From Rhipicephalus microplus (lineage: Eukaryota > Arthropoda > Arachnida > Ixodida > Ixodidae), in assembly GCF_043290135.1 (NCBI RefSeq), contig NC_134701.1:6354001-6418000 (forward strand): a stretch of 64,000 nt of DNA. The letters are read 5' to 3'. Positions 24,271-34,800 of the stretch are shown here, one piece after another (position 1 is the first letter of the stretch; the number at the start of each line of letters is the position of its first letter). The notes under the pieces are model-generated. The model was not told where the DNA came from, did no database searches, and was given only the letters and a program-made list of their open reading frames with translations. The position numbers and the translations under genes were made by a program.

Positions 24271-26546
24271 TGATAGCTTTGAAGATATGTTCTGATGATG
24301 GTGAGAGTGGAGCACGACTGTCTCCGTGGCACAATTGGCTAGCGCGATCGGCTGTTAACCGAGAGGTTGGAAGTTGGAGCCCTCCCGGTGGTGGTGCGGC
24401 GATTTTTTTCCTTTTGGCTGATACCTCTGAAGAAATGTTCTGACGGTGGTGAGAGTGGAGCACGACTGTCTTCATGGCGCAATTGGCTATGTGATCGGCT
24501 GTCAACTGAAGAGGTTGGAGGTTCGAGTCCCGCGGGAGTGGTGTATTGCTTTTTTTTGGGCTGATAGCTTTGAAGATGTGTTCTGATGGTGGTAAGAGTG
24601 GAGCACGACTGTCTCCGTGGCGCAATTGGCTAGCGCTATCGGCTGTTAACCGAAAGGTTGGAGGTTCGGGCCCACCTGGTGGTGGTGCGGCGCTTTTTTT
24701 TCTTTGGGCTGATAGCTTTGAAGATATGTTCTGATGGTGGTGAGAGTGGAGCACGATTGTCTCCGTGGCGCAATTGGCTAGCGCGATCGGCTGTTAACCG
24801 AAAGGTTAGAGGTACGAGCCCACCCGGTGGTGGTGCGGCGCTTTTTTTTCTTTGGGCTGATAGCTTTGAAGATATGTTCTGATGGTGGTGAGAGTGGAGC
24901 AGGACTGTCTCCGTGGCGCAATCGGCTAACGCGATCGGCTGTTAACCGAAAGGTTGGAGGTACGAGCCCTCCCGGGAGTGGCGTGTTGCTTTTTTTATTT
25001 TTGGCTGATAGCTTTGAAGTTATGTTCTGATGGTGGTGAGAGTGTAGCACGACTGTCTCCGTGGCGCAATTTGCTAGCGCGATCGGCTGTTAACCGAAAG
25101 GTTGGAGGTACGAGCCCACCTGGTGGTGGTGCGGCGCTTTTTTTTCTTTGGGCTGATAGCTTTGAAGATATGTTCTGATGGTGGTGAGAGTGGAGCACGA
25201 CTGTTTCCATGGCGCAATTGAATATTCGATCGGCTGTTAACTGAAAGGTTTGAGGTTCGAGCCCTTCCGGGAGTGGTGTGTTGCTTTTTTTATTTTGGGC
25301 TGATAGCTTTAAAGATATGTTTTGATGGTGGTGAGTGTGGAGCAGGACTGTCTCCGTGGCGCAATTGGCTAGCGCGATCGGCTGTAAACCGAAAGGTTGG
25401 AGGTACGAGCCTACTCAGTGGAGGTGCGGCGCTTTTTTTTCTTTGGGCTGATAGCTTTGAAGATATGTTCTGATGGTGGTGAGAGTGGAGCAGGACTGTC
25501 TCCGTGGCGCAATCGGCTAACGCGATCGGCTGTTAACCGAAAGGTTGGAGGTACGAGCCCTCCCGGGAGTGGTGTGTTGCTTGTTTTATTTTGGGCTGAT
25601 AGCTTTGAAGATATGTTCTGATGGTGGTGAGAGTGGAGCACGACTGTCTCCGTGGCGCAATGGGCTAGCGCGATCGGCTGTTAACCGAAAGGTTTGAGGT
25701 ACGAGCCCACCCGGTGGTGGTGCGGCGCTTTTTTTTCTTTGGGCTGATAGCTTTGAAGATATGTTCTGATGGTGGTGAGAGTAGAGCACGACTGTCTCCA
25801 TGGCGCAATGGGCTATTCAATCGGCTGTTAACTGAAAGGTTTGAGTTTCGAGCCCTTGCGCGAGTGGTGTGTTGCTTTTTTATTTTGGGCTGATAGCTTT
25901 GAAGATATGTAATGATGGTGGTGAGAGTGGAGCACGACTGTCTCCGTGGCGCAATTGGCTAGCGCGATCGGCTGTTAACCGAAAGGTTGGAGGTACGAGC
26001 CCACCCGGTGGTGGTGCGGCGCTTTTTTTTCTTTGGGCTGATAGCTTTGAAGATATGTTCTGATGGTGGTGAGAGTGGAGCACGACTGTCTCCATGGCGC
26101 AATTGGCTATTCGATCGGCTGTTAACTGAAAGAATTGAGGTTCGAGCCCTTCCAGAAGTGGTGCGGCGCTTTTTTTCTTTGGGCTGATAGCTTTGAAGAA
26201 ATGTTCTGATGGTGGTGAGAGTTGAGCACGTCTGTCTCTGTGGCGCAATTGGCTAGCGCGGTCGGCTATTAACCGAAAGGTTGGAGGTTCGAACCCTCCC
26301 GAGAGTGGTGTGTTGCTTTTTTTATTTTTTGCTGATAGCTTTGAAGATATGTTCTGATGGTGGTGAGAGTGGAGCACGACTGTCTCCGTGGCGCAATAGG
26401 CTATTCGATCGGCTGTTAACTGAAAGGTTGGATGTTCGAGCCCTCCCGGGAGTAGTGTGTTGCTTTTTTTTCTTTGGGCTGATAACTTCGAAGATATGTT
26501 CTGATGGTGGTGAGAGTGGAGCAGGACTGTCTCCGTGGCGCAATTG
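24271..26546 (+). repeat. 2.5-kb higher-order repeat, copy 2
   Basis: Matches the preceding copy at shift 2506, then 2653 after one additional monomer near 25646-25790. It diverges near 26546, where the preceding copy has GGCTGCCGCGATCGG and this one GGCTAGCGCGATCTGC, and then continues as segment family P. Confidence 0.8.
26234..26307 (+). pseudogene. tRNA-like monomer with anticodon ATT
   Basis: Start GTCTCTG, D stem GCGC/GCGC, anticodon loop CTATTAA (ATT at 26268-26270) and a T arm GGAGG-TTCGAAC-CCTCC that is completely paired. ATT would also read Asn codons, by A34 (inosine) in place of G34. The same unit occurs at 34238 and 41612 in the duplicated blocks. The related monomers at 5441, 23581, 30104, 36004 and 43378 have GTT instead. 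The acceptor 3' strand CGAGAGT pairs poorly with GTCTCTG. Confidence 0.55.
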
Positions 26547-27738
26547 GCTAGCGCGATCTGCTGTTAACCGAAAGGTTGGAGGTACGAGCCTACCCGGTGG
26601 AGGTGCGGCGCTTTTTTTCTTTGGGCTGATAGCTTTGAAGATATGTTCTGATGATGGTGAGAGTGGAGCACGACTGTCTCCGTGGCGCAATTGGCTAGCG
26701 CGATCGGCTGTTAACCGAGAGGTTGGAAGTTGGAGCCCACCCGGTGGTGGTGCGGCGATTTTTTTCCTTTTGGCTGATAGCTCCGAAGAAATGTTCTGAC
26801 GGTGGTGAGAGTGGAGCACGACTGTCTCCATGGCGCAATTGGCTATGTGATCGGCTGTCAACTGAAGAGGTTGGAGGTTCGAGTCCCGCGGGAGTGGTGT
26901 ATTGCTTTTTTTGGGCTGATAGCTTTGAAGATGTGTTCTGATGGTGGTAAGAGTGGAGCACGACTGTCTCCGTGGCGCAATTGGCTAGCGCTATCGGCTG
27001 TTAACCGACAGGTTGGAGGTTGGGGCCCACCTGGTGGTGGTGCGGCGCTTTTTTTTCTTTGGGCTGATAGCTTTGAAGATATGTTCTGATGGTGGTGAGA
27101 GTGGAGCACGACTGTCTCCGTGGCGCAATTAGCTAGCGCGATCGGCTGTTAACCGAAAGGTTGAAGGTACGAGCCCACCCGGTGGTGGTGCGGCGCTTTT
27201 TTTTCTTTGGGCTGATAGCTTTGAAGATATGTTCTGATGGTGGTGAGAGTGGAGCAGGACTGTCTCCGTGGCGCAATCGGCTAAGGCGATCGGCTGTTAA
27301 CCGAAAGGTTGGAGGTACGAGCCCTCCCGGGAGTGGCGTGTTGCTTTTTTTATTTTGGGCTGATAGCTTTGAAGTTATGTTCTGATGGTGGTGAGAGTGT
27401 AGCACGACTGTCTCCGTGGCGCAATTTGCTAGCGCGATCGGCTGTTAACCGAAAGGTTGGAGGTACGAGCCCACCTGGTGGTGGTGCGGCGCTTTTTTTT
27501 CTTTGGGCTGATAGCTTTGAAGATATGTTCTGATGGTGGTGAGAGTGGAGCACGACTGTCTCCATGGCGCAATTGGCTATTCGATCGGCTGTTAACTGAA
27601 AGGTTTGAGGTTCGAGCCCTTCCGGGAGTGGTGTGTTGCTTTTTTTATTTTGGGCTGATAGCTTTGAAGATATGTAATGATGGTGGTGAGAGTGGAGCAC
27701 GACTGTCTCCGTGGCGCAATTGGCTAGCGCGATCGGCT

Positions 27739-27749
27739 GTTAACCGAAA
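27739..27749. repeat. Target-site duplication, left
   Basis: GTTAACCGAAA: the anticodon and 3' anticodon stem of a tRNA-Asn-like monomer. The identical 11 bp stand at 29843-29853 on the other side of the retroelement, after which the monomer resumes with GTTTGGAGG. Paralogous empty sites have the 11 bp once. Confidence 0.88.
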
Positions 27750-27790
27750 TTTGTCAAAATGGTTGATTGGGCGAGTTGGTGATACATGAC

Positions 27791-28655
27791 TAATTATGAA
27801 ATGGAAGCGCACAACGTAGAAGCAGACGGAAAGACAGGGACAAGCGCTAACTACCAACTGAAAGTTTATTCGGAAAAAATATGAAATATATACTAAAAGA
27901 TGATACAGTGTCAAGGCACATACGATAACACCAAAGCATAGACCAAAAATGGCAACACCGATAGAATATCTTAGTGCGTCAGCCCTACCTTACCATCGCT
28001 TACTGTGCTTTACATTGATTAGTTAACTTCTACGGCATCTGCTAATGTTTAAAAACGCTAGCTCCTTATCGGACAAAGCGATTGATGGTTTGCTGACGCA
28101 AGCCCCGTGTTCCGCTATGTGTGCTGCTTCAATTATAAGCCTTGTGCGCTCATCTTTGTGCTTTTGGAGAACTACTGTCTTATCAAATTGTACTTCACAG
28201 CCACATCTAGTGACATGCTGGGCAAGATAACCATCATTGCCGCTACGAACATTGCACGCATGCTCACGCAACCTGTCGTTGAGGCATCTTCCAGTTTGCC
28301 CAATATAACAGGCACCGCACGAAAGTATGATCATGTAAACTACGTCACTAATGCAGTTGACAAAACGGTTCCTGTGCTTTGTTTTACACCGCTGTTCCCT
28401 GTGTCTAGCGCCACATGTCAGTCTAGCCAGCTGAGAAAGCTTGTGTGGTGCAGAGGAAACTACACGCACTCCCATGCGCTGCCCCACCTTTTTCAGGCGG
28501 TGGGTAACCTGATGCATGTAAGGGACAACAGCTACTCTTTCTCTTTCTTTTTCGTGGGTCCTGTTGTCACGTCCTACTGCACCATGTCCCTGGCCATCTT
28601 TAGCTCTCCGTTTTCTACGGATACTTTCGGCCACGGACACCAAGACCGCCTCAGG
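27791..28655 (-). repeat. Inverted repeat arm, left (865 bp)
   Basis: Reverse complement of 28972-29836; paired positions add to 57627 throughout, so there is no net insertion or deletion between arms. The encoded 205 shared residues are identical in both arms. The inner end is CCTCAGG at 28649-28655. Outside it, 27750-27790 (41 bp, containing GGGCGAGTTGGTGATACATG) has no partner on the right and is probably PLE terminal sequence. Confidence 0.92.
28023..28643 (-). pseudogene. Inverted duplicate of the PLE GIY-YIG coding region
   Basis: 206 codons on the - strand identical to residues 142-346 of the + frame, running from a TTG at 28641-28643 to the stop at 28023-28025. There is no native start: it opens inside a truncated domain. 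It contains the whole GIY-YIG module (VVYMI, CYIGQTGR, RLREH, IIEAAHI). The complete identity of the two copies suggests a single integration event or later conversion between the arms. Probably not expressed. Confidence 0.82.
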
Positions 28656-29604
28656 TTTTGTGTCTCATGCCAATAATGTGTTGTCTCTCTTTAAGAAATA
28701 CCTTGGTCCACTTGTATTGACCCATGAAATGCCGGAAAACTCGTCAATCAGGTTTTTGGATCTCAGGCTTACGTTTAGGGCTGAACATACCTGCTGGGAA
28801 TTCCAGCCACGCGCGGGGAAACCGCTTCTGCCGTACACGTCGGCTCATAGCAAACTTGTAAAAAGAGGCATAGTGAGTACGTGTTTCACTAATGCACTTG
28901 ACCGGTCCTGTATGCATTCAATGGAGGCCAGCTTCCACAATCAGGTGGCTAGGCTTAAGTCAGGAGGGTATCCTGAGGCGGTCTTGGTGTCCGTGGCCGA
29001 AAGTATCCGTAGAAAACGGAGAGCTAAAGATGGCCAGGGACATGGTGCAGTAGGACGTGACAACAGGACCCACGAAAAAGAAAGAGAAAGAGTAGCTGTT
29101 GTCCCTTACATGCATCAGGTTACCCACCGCCTGAAAAAGGTGGGGCAGCGCATGGGAGTGCGTGTAGTTTCCTCTGCACCACACAAGCTTTCTCAGCTGG
29201 CTAGACTGACATGTGGCGCTAGACACAGGGAACAGCGGTGTAAAACAAAGCACAGGAACCGTTTTGTCAACTGCATTAGTGACGTAGTTTACATGATCAT
29301 ACTTTCGTGCGGTGCCTGTTATATTGGGCAAACTGGAAGATGCCTCAACGACAGGTTGCGTGAGCATGCGTGCAATGTTCGTAGCGGCAATGATGGTTAT
29401 CTTGCCCAGCATGTCACTAGATGTGGCTGTGAAGTACAATTTGATAAGACAGTAGTTCTCCAAAAGCACAAAGATGAGCGCACAAGGCTTATAATTGAAG
29501 CAGCACACATAGCGGAACACGGGGCTTGCGTCAGCAAACCATCAATCGCTTTGTCCGATAAGGAGCTAGCGTTTTTAAACATTAGCAGATGCCGTAGAAG
29601 TTAA
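28656..29604 (+). CDS. Penelope-like element protein, RT C-terminus plus GIY-YIG endonuclease (5' truncated)
   Basis: Open to the TAA at 29602-29604; numbering here is from the first in-frame ATG at 28564, giving 346 residues. The first 31 residues are antisense of the inverted arm and not native, so I start the feature at the arm edge. Residues 53-69 (THEMPENSSIRFLDLRL) and 94-112 (AHSKLVKRG...) are typical of the region after the PLE reverse transcriptase palm. Residues 240-315 form the GIY-YIG nuclease: Y243 in VVYMI, Y253-I-G in ACYIGQTGR, R264 in DRLREH, and a likely catalytic E312 in IIEAAHI. A lysine/arginine-rich linker (149-175) lies between. In an intact PLE the protein nicks DNA and primes reverse transcription. 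The fingers/palm with the catalytic aspartates are absent, so it is a remnant, without frameshift or stop in what remains. Confidence 0.85.
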
Positions 29605-29836
29605 CTAATCAATGTAAAGCACAGTAAGCGATGGTAAGGTAGGGCTGACGCACTAAGATATTCTATCGGTGTTGCCATTTTTGGTCTATGCTTTGGTGTT
29701 ATCGTATGTGCCTTGACACTGTATCATCTTTTAGTATATATTTCATATTTTTTCCGAATAAACTTTCAGTTGGTAGTTAGCGCTTGTCCCTGTCTTTCCG
29801 TCTGCTTCTACGTTGTGCGCTTCCATTTCATAATTA
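28972..29836 (+). repeat. Inverted repeat arm, right (865 bp)
   Basis: Partner of 27791-28655. It holds the coding sequence from about residue 137 of the + frame to its stop at 29604, plus the 3' untranslated part. Six bases (TTCATA, 29837-29842) separate it from the right target duplication. Confidence 0.92.
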
Positions 29837-29842
29837 TTCATA
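29605..29842 (+). other. PLE 3' untranslated region
   Basis: Non-coding tail after the stop, A+T-rich around 29730-29760, with an AATAAA at 29757-29762 that could serve as a polyadenylation signal. The inverted counterpart is 27791-28022, with the matching TTTATT at 27865-27870. Confidence 0.6.
29757..29762 (+). promoter_or_regulatory. Possible polyadenylation signal AATAAA
   Basis: Canonical hexamer about 150 bp after the PLE stop codon. Only the motif and its position support it. Its mirror image stands at 27865-27870 in the left arm. Confidence 0.35.
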
Positions 29843-29853
29843 GTTAACCGAAA
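29843..29853. repeat. Target-site duplication, right
   Basis: Second copy of GTTAACCGAAA. The next bases, GTTTGGAGGTACGAG, are those that follow the single copy at the empty paralogous sites 5180-5190, 35743-35753 and 43117-43127, which confirms insertion with duplication. Confidence 0.88.
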
Positions 29854-31844
29854 GTTTGGAGGTACGAGCCCACCCGGTGGTGGTGCGGCGCTTTTTTTTC
29901 TTTGGGCTGATAGCTTTGAAGATATGTTCTGATGGTGGTGAGAGTGGAGCACGACTGTCTCCATGGCGCAATTGGCTATTCGATCGGCTGTTAACTGAAA
30001 GAATTGAGGTTCGAGCCCTTCCAGGAGTGGTGCGGCGCTTTTTTTTCTTTGGGCTGATAGCTTTGAAGAAATGTTCTGATGGTGTTGAGAGTTGAGCACG
30101 TCTGTCTCCGTGGCGCAATTGGCTAGTGCGGTCGGCTGTTAATCGAAAGGTTGGAGGTTCGAACCCTCCCGAGAGTGGTGTGTTGCTTTTTTTATTTTTT
30201 ACTGATAGCTTTGAAAATATGTTTAATGGTGGTGAGTGTGGAGCAGGACTGTCCCCATGACGCAATTGGCCAGCTCGATCGCCTGTTAACCGAAAGGTTG
30301 GAGGTACGAGCCCACCCGGTGGAGGTGCGGCGCTTTTTTTTCTTTGGACTGATAGCTTTGAAGATATGTCCTGATGGTGGTGAGAGTGGAGCACGACTGT
30401 CTCCGTGGCGGAATTGGCTAGCGCGATCGACTGTTAACTGAAAGGTTGGATGTTCGAGCCCTCCCGGGAGTAGTGTGTTGCTTTTTTTTCTTTGGGCTGA
30501 TAGCTTCGAAGATATGTTCTGATGGTGGTGAGAGTGGAGCAGGACTGTCTCCGTGGCGCAATTGGCTGCCGCGATCGGCTGTTAACCGAAAGGTTGGAGG
30601 TACGAGCCCACCCGGTGGAGGTGCGGCGCTTTTTTTTCTTTGGGCTGATAGCTTTGAAGATATGTTCTGATGGTGGTGAGAGTGGAGCACGACTGTCTCC
30701 GTGGCGCAATTGGCTAGCGCGATCGGCTGTTAACCGAAAGGTTGGAGGTTCGAGCCCACCCGGTGGTGGTGCGGCGCTTTTTTTCCTTTGGGCTGATAGC
30801 TCTGAAGAAATCTTCTGACGGTGGTGAGAGTGAAGCACGACTGTCTTCGTGGCGCAATTGGCTATGCGATCGGCTGTTAACTGAAAGGTTGGAGGTTCGA
30901 GCCCTCCCGGGAGTGGTGTGTTGCTTTTTTTTCTTTGGGCTGATAGCTTTCAAAATATGTTCTGATGGTGGTGAGTGTGGAGCAGGACTGTCTCCGTGAA
31001 GCAATTGGCTAGAGCGATCGGCTGTTAACCGAAAGGTTGGAGGTACGAGCCCACCCGGTGGAGGTGCGGCGCTTTTTTTTCTTTGGGCTGATAGCTCTGA
31101 AGAAATGTTCTGACGGTGGTGTGAGTGGAGCACGACTGTCTCCGCGGCGCAATTGGCTAGCACGATCGGCTGTTAACCGAAAGGTTGGAGGTTGGAGCCC
31201 TCCCGGGAGTGTTGTGTTGCTTTTTTTATTTTGGGCTGATAGCTTTGAAAATATGTTCTGATGGTGGTGAGTGTGGAGCAGGACTGTCTCCGTGGCGCAA
31301 TTGGCTAGCGCGATCGGCTGTAAACCGAAAGGTTGGAGGTACGAGCCTACCCGGTGGAGGTGCGGCGCTTTTTTTTCTTTGGGCTGATAGCTTTGAAGAT
31401 ATGTTCTGATGGTGGTGAGAGTGGAGCACGACTGTCTTCGTGGCGCAATCGGCTAACGCGATCGGCTGTTAACCGAAAGTTTGGAGGTGCGAGCCCTCCC
31501 GGGAGTGGTGTGTTGCTTTTTTTATTTTGGGCTGATAGCTTTGAAGATATGTTCTGATGGTGGTGAGAGTGGAGCACGACTGTTTCCGTGGCGCAATTGG
31601 CTAGTGCGATCGGCTGTTAACCGAAAGGTTGGAGGTACGAGCCCACCTGGTGGTGGTGCGGCGCTTGTTTTTCTTTGGGCTGATAGCTTTGAAGATATGT
31701 TCTGATGGTGGTGAGAGTGGAGCACGACTGTCTCCGTGGCGCAATTGGCTAGCGCGATCAGCTGTTAACCGAAAGGTTAGAGGTACGAGCCCACCCGCTG
31801 GTGGTGCGGCGCTTTTTTTTCTTTGGGCTGATAGCTTTGGAGAT

Positions 31845-34800
31845 ATGTTCGTATGGTGGTGAGAGTGGAGCGCGACTGTCTCCGTGGCGCAATTGGCTAG
31901 CGCGATCGGCTGTTAACCGAGAGGTTGGAAGTTGGAGCCCACCCGGTGGTGGTGCGGCAATTTTTTTCCTTTTGGCTGATAGCTCTGAAGAAATGTTCTG
32001 ACGGTGGTGAGAGTGGAGCACGACTGTCTCCATGACGCAATTGACTATGCGATCGGCTGTCAACTGAAAGGTTGGAGGTTCGAGTCCCGCGGGAGTGGTG
32101 TATTGCTTTTTTTTCTTTGGGCTGATAGCTTTGAAGATGTGTTCTGATGGTGGTAAGAGTGGAGCACGACTGTCTCCGTGGCGCAATTGGCTAGCGCTAT
32201 CGGCTGTTACCCGAAAGGTTGAAGGTTCGGGCCCACCTGGTGGTGGTGCGGCGCTTTTTTTTCTTTGGGCTGATAGCTTTGAAGATATGTTCTGATGGTG
32301 GTGAGAGTGGAACACGACTGTCTCCGTGGCGCATTTGGCTAGCGCGGTCGGCTGTTAACCGAAAGGTTGCAGGTACGAGCCCTCCCGGGAGTGGTGTGTT
32401 GCTTTTTTTATTTCGGCCTGAAAGCTATGAAGATATGTTCTGATGCTGGTGAGAGTGGAGCCCGACTCTCCGTGGGGCAATCGGCTAGCGCGATCGACTG
32501 TTAACTGAAAGGTTGGATGTTCGAGCCCTCCCGGGAGTAGTGTGTTGCTTTTTTTTCTTTGGGCTGATAGCTTTCAAAATATGTTCTGATGGTGGTGAGA
32601 GTGGAGCAGGACTGTCTCCGTGGCGCAATTGGCTGCCGCGATCGGCTGTTAACCGAAAGGTTGGAGGTACGAGCCCACCCGGTGGTGGTGAGGCGCTTTT
32701 TTTTCTTTGGGCTGATAGCTTTGAAGATATGTTTAGATGGTGGTGAGAGTGGAGCACGACTGTCTCCGTGGCGCAATTGGCTAGCGCGATCGGCTGTTAA
32801 CCGAAAGGTTGGAGGTTCGAGCCCACCCGGTGGTGGTGCGGCGCTTTTTTTCCTTTGGGCTGATAGCTCTGAAGAAATCTTCTGACGGTGGTGAGAGTGA
32901 AGCACGACTGTCTTCGTGGCGCAATTGGCTATGCGATCGGCTGTTAACTGAAAGGTTGGAGGTTCGAGCCCTCCCGGGAGTGGTGTGTTGCTTTTTTTTC
33001 TTTGGGCTGATAGCTTTCAAAATATGTTCTGATGGTGGTGAGTGTGGAGCAGGACTGTCTCCGTGAAGCAATTGGCTAGCGCAATCGGCTGTTAACCGAA
33101 AGCTTGGAGGTACGAGCCCACCCGGTGGAGGTTCGGCGCTTTTTTTTCTTTGGGCTGATAGCTCTGAAGAAATGTTCTGGCGGTGGTGTGAGTGGAGCAC
33201 GACTGTCTCCGCGGCGCAATTGGCTAGCGCGATCGGCTGTTAACCGAAAGGTTGGAGGTTGGAGCCCTCCCGGGAGTGTTGTGTTGCTTTTTTTATTTTG
33301 GGCTGATAGCTTTGAAAATATGTTCTGATGATGGTGAGTGTGGAGCAGGACTGTCTCCGTGGCGCAATTGGCTAGCGCGATCGGCTGTTAACCGAAAGGT
33401 TGGAGGTTGGAGCCCTCCCGGGAGTGTTGTGTTGCTTTTTTTATTTTGGGCTGATAGCTTTGAAAATATGTTCTGATGGTGGTGAGTGTGGAGCAGGACT
33501 GTCTCCGTGGCGCAATTGGCTAGCGCGATCGGCTGTAAACCGAAAGGTTGGATGTACGAGCCTACCCGGTGGAGGTGCGGCGCTTTTTTTTCTTTGGGCT
33601 GATAGCTTTGAAGATATGTTCTGATGGTGGTGAGAGTGGAGCACGACTGTCTTCGTGGCGCAATCGGCTAACGCGATCGGCTGTCAACTGAAAGGTTGGA
33701 GGTTCGAGTCCCGCGTGAGTGGTGTATTGCTTTTTTTTCTTTGGGCTGATAGCTTTGAAGATGTGTTCTGATGGTGGTAAGAGTGGAGCACGACTGTCTC
33801 CGTGGCGCAATTGGCTAGCGCTATCGGCTGTTACCCGAAAGGTTGGAGGTTCGGGCCCACCTGGTGGTGGTGCGGCGCTTTTTTTTCTTTGGGCTGATAG
33901 CTTTGAAGATATGTTCTGATGGTGGTGAGAGTGGAGCACGACTGTCTCCGTGGCGCATTTGGCTAGCGCGATCGGCTGTTAACCGAAAGGTTGCAGGTAC
34001 GAGCCCTCCCGGGAGTAGTGTGTTGCTTTTTTTATTTCGGCCTGAAAGCTATGAAGATATGTTCTGATGCTGGTGAGAGTGGAGCACGACTGTCTCCATG
34101 GCGCAATTGGCTATTCGATCGGCTGTTAACTGAAAGAATTGAGGTTCGAGCCCTTCCAGAAGTGGTGCGGCGCTTTTTTTCTTTGGGCTGATAGCTTTGA
34201 AGAAATGTTCTGATGGTGGTGAGAGTTGAGCACGTCTGTCTCTGTGGCGCAATTGGCTAGCGCGGTCGGCTATTAACCGAAAGGTTGGAGGTTCGAACCC
34301 TCCCGAGAGTGGTGTGTTGCTTTTTTTATTTTTTGCTGATAGCTTTGAAGATATGTTCTGATGGTGGTGAGAGTGGAGCACGACTGTCTCCGTGGCGCAA
34401 TAGGCTATTCGATCGGCTGTTAACTGAAAGGTTGGATGTTCGAGCCCTCCCGGGAGTAGTGTGTTGCTTTTTTTTCTTTGGGCTGATAACTTCGAAGATA
34501 TGTTCTGATGGTGGTGAGAGTGGAGCAGGACTGTCTCCGTGGCGCAATTGGCTAGCGCGATCTGCTGTTAACCGAAAGGTTGGAGGTACGAGCCTACCCG
34601 GTGGAGGTGCGGCGCTTTTTTTCTTTGGGCTGATAGCTTTGAAGATATGTTCTGATGATGGTGAGAGTGGAGCACGACTGTCTCCGTGGCGCAATTGGCT
34701 AGCGCGATCGGCTGTTAACCGAGAGGTTGGAAGTTGGAGCCCACCCGGTGGTGGTGCGGCGATTTTTTTCCTTTTGGCTGATAGCTCCGAAGAAATGTTC

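Larger units (their letters stand above)
1..27749 (+). repeat. tRNA-Asn-derived satellite array, left part
   Basis: Continuous head-to-tail array of about 148-bp monomers, roughly 188 copies by division. Equivalent points in successive monomers are 148 bp apart (for example the GTCTCCG start at 136 and the next at 284). Each monomer reads: 74-nt tRNA-Asn-like segment, about 9 nt, T run of 7-9, then about 60 bp of spacer containing GGGCTGATAGC, GAAGATATGTTCTGATGG and GAGAGTGGAGCACGACT. No inverted monomer and no gap of foreign sequence was seen. The spacer is conserved as strongly as the tRNA-like half, which indicates satellite-type concerted evolution rather than selection on the tRNA alone. 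Open frames across the array are incidental. The array is broken at 27749 by a retroelement and resumes in the same monomer. Confidence 0.95.
27750..29842 (+). mobile_element. Penelope-like retroelement, truncated with inverted partial copy
   Basis: The only non-satellite sequence in the window, 2093 bp, bounded by an 11-bp target duplication. The + strand reading frame encodes the C-terminal end of a Penelope-like reverse transcriptase followed by a GIY-YIG endonuclease domain. The last 865 bp are also present inverted on the left (27791-28655 against 28972-29836), around a 316-bp single-copy centre. Truncation plus an attached inverted or tandem partial copy is a known outcome of PLE integration. 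There is no upstream RT core (the YxDD palm motifs are missing), so this copy cannot retrotranspose alone. The protein resembles the 'tick transposon' proteins I remember from ixodid ticks; host assignment from this is inference. Confidence 0.88.
26081..31840 (+). repeat. Segment family P, copy 1, carrying the retroelement
   Basis: Flanks of the retroelement: 26081-27749 matches 34085-35753 (shift 8004) and 29843-31840 matches 35743-37740 (shift about 5900). Taken together the two flanks equal one uninterrupted paralogue, so the element inserted into a pre-existing array rather than marking an array boundary. It ends with a one-monomer deletion relative to 37740-37891. Confidence 0.85.

Noticed and set aside
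1..27749. A CRISPR-like array (regular direct repeats)
   Set aside because: The period is 148 bp with the whole unit conserved; there are no unique spacers between short repeats, no palindromic repeat of 24-40 bp and no cas genes, and the context is eukaryotic.
27645..27914. 89-codon - strand frame crossing the left PLE boundary
   Set aside because: It joins PLE 3' untranslated sequence to antisense satellite and has no recognisable domain.
28107..28676. 189-codon + strand frame opposite the inverted GIY-YIG copy
   Set aside because: It is the antisense of the left inverted arm, and its mirror image (28960-29520, - strand) exists in the right arm. The sense frames have clear PLE homology; these do not.
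27750..29842. A LINE, LTR retrotransposon or DNA transposon with terminal inverted repeats
   Set aside because: The inverted arms contain coding sequence and are part of a truncated duplicate, not short terminal repeats. The protein has RT-thumb plus GIY-YIG architecture specific to Penelope-like elements; there is no transposase, integrase or gag.
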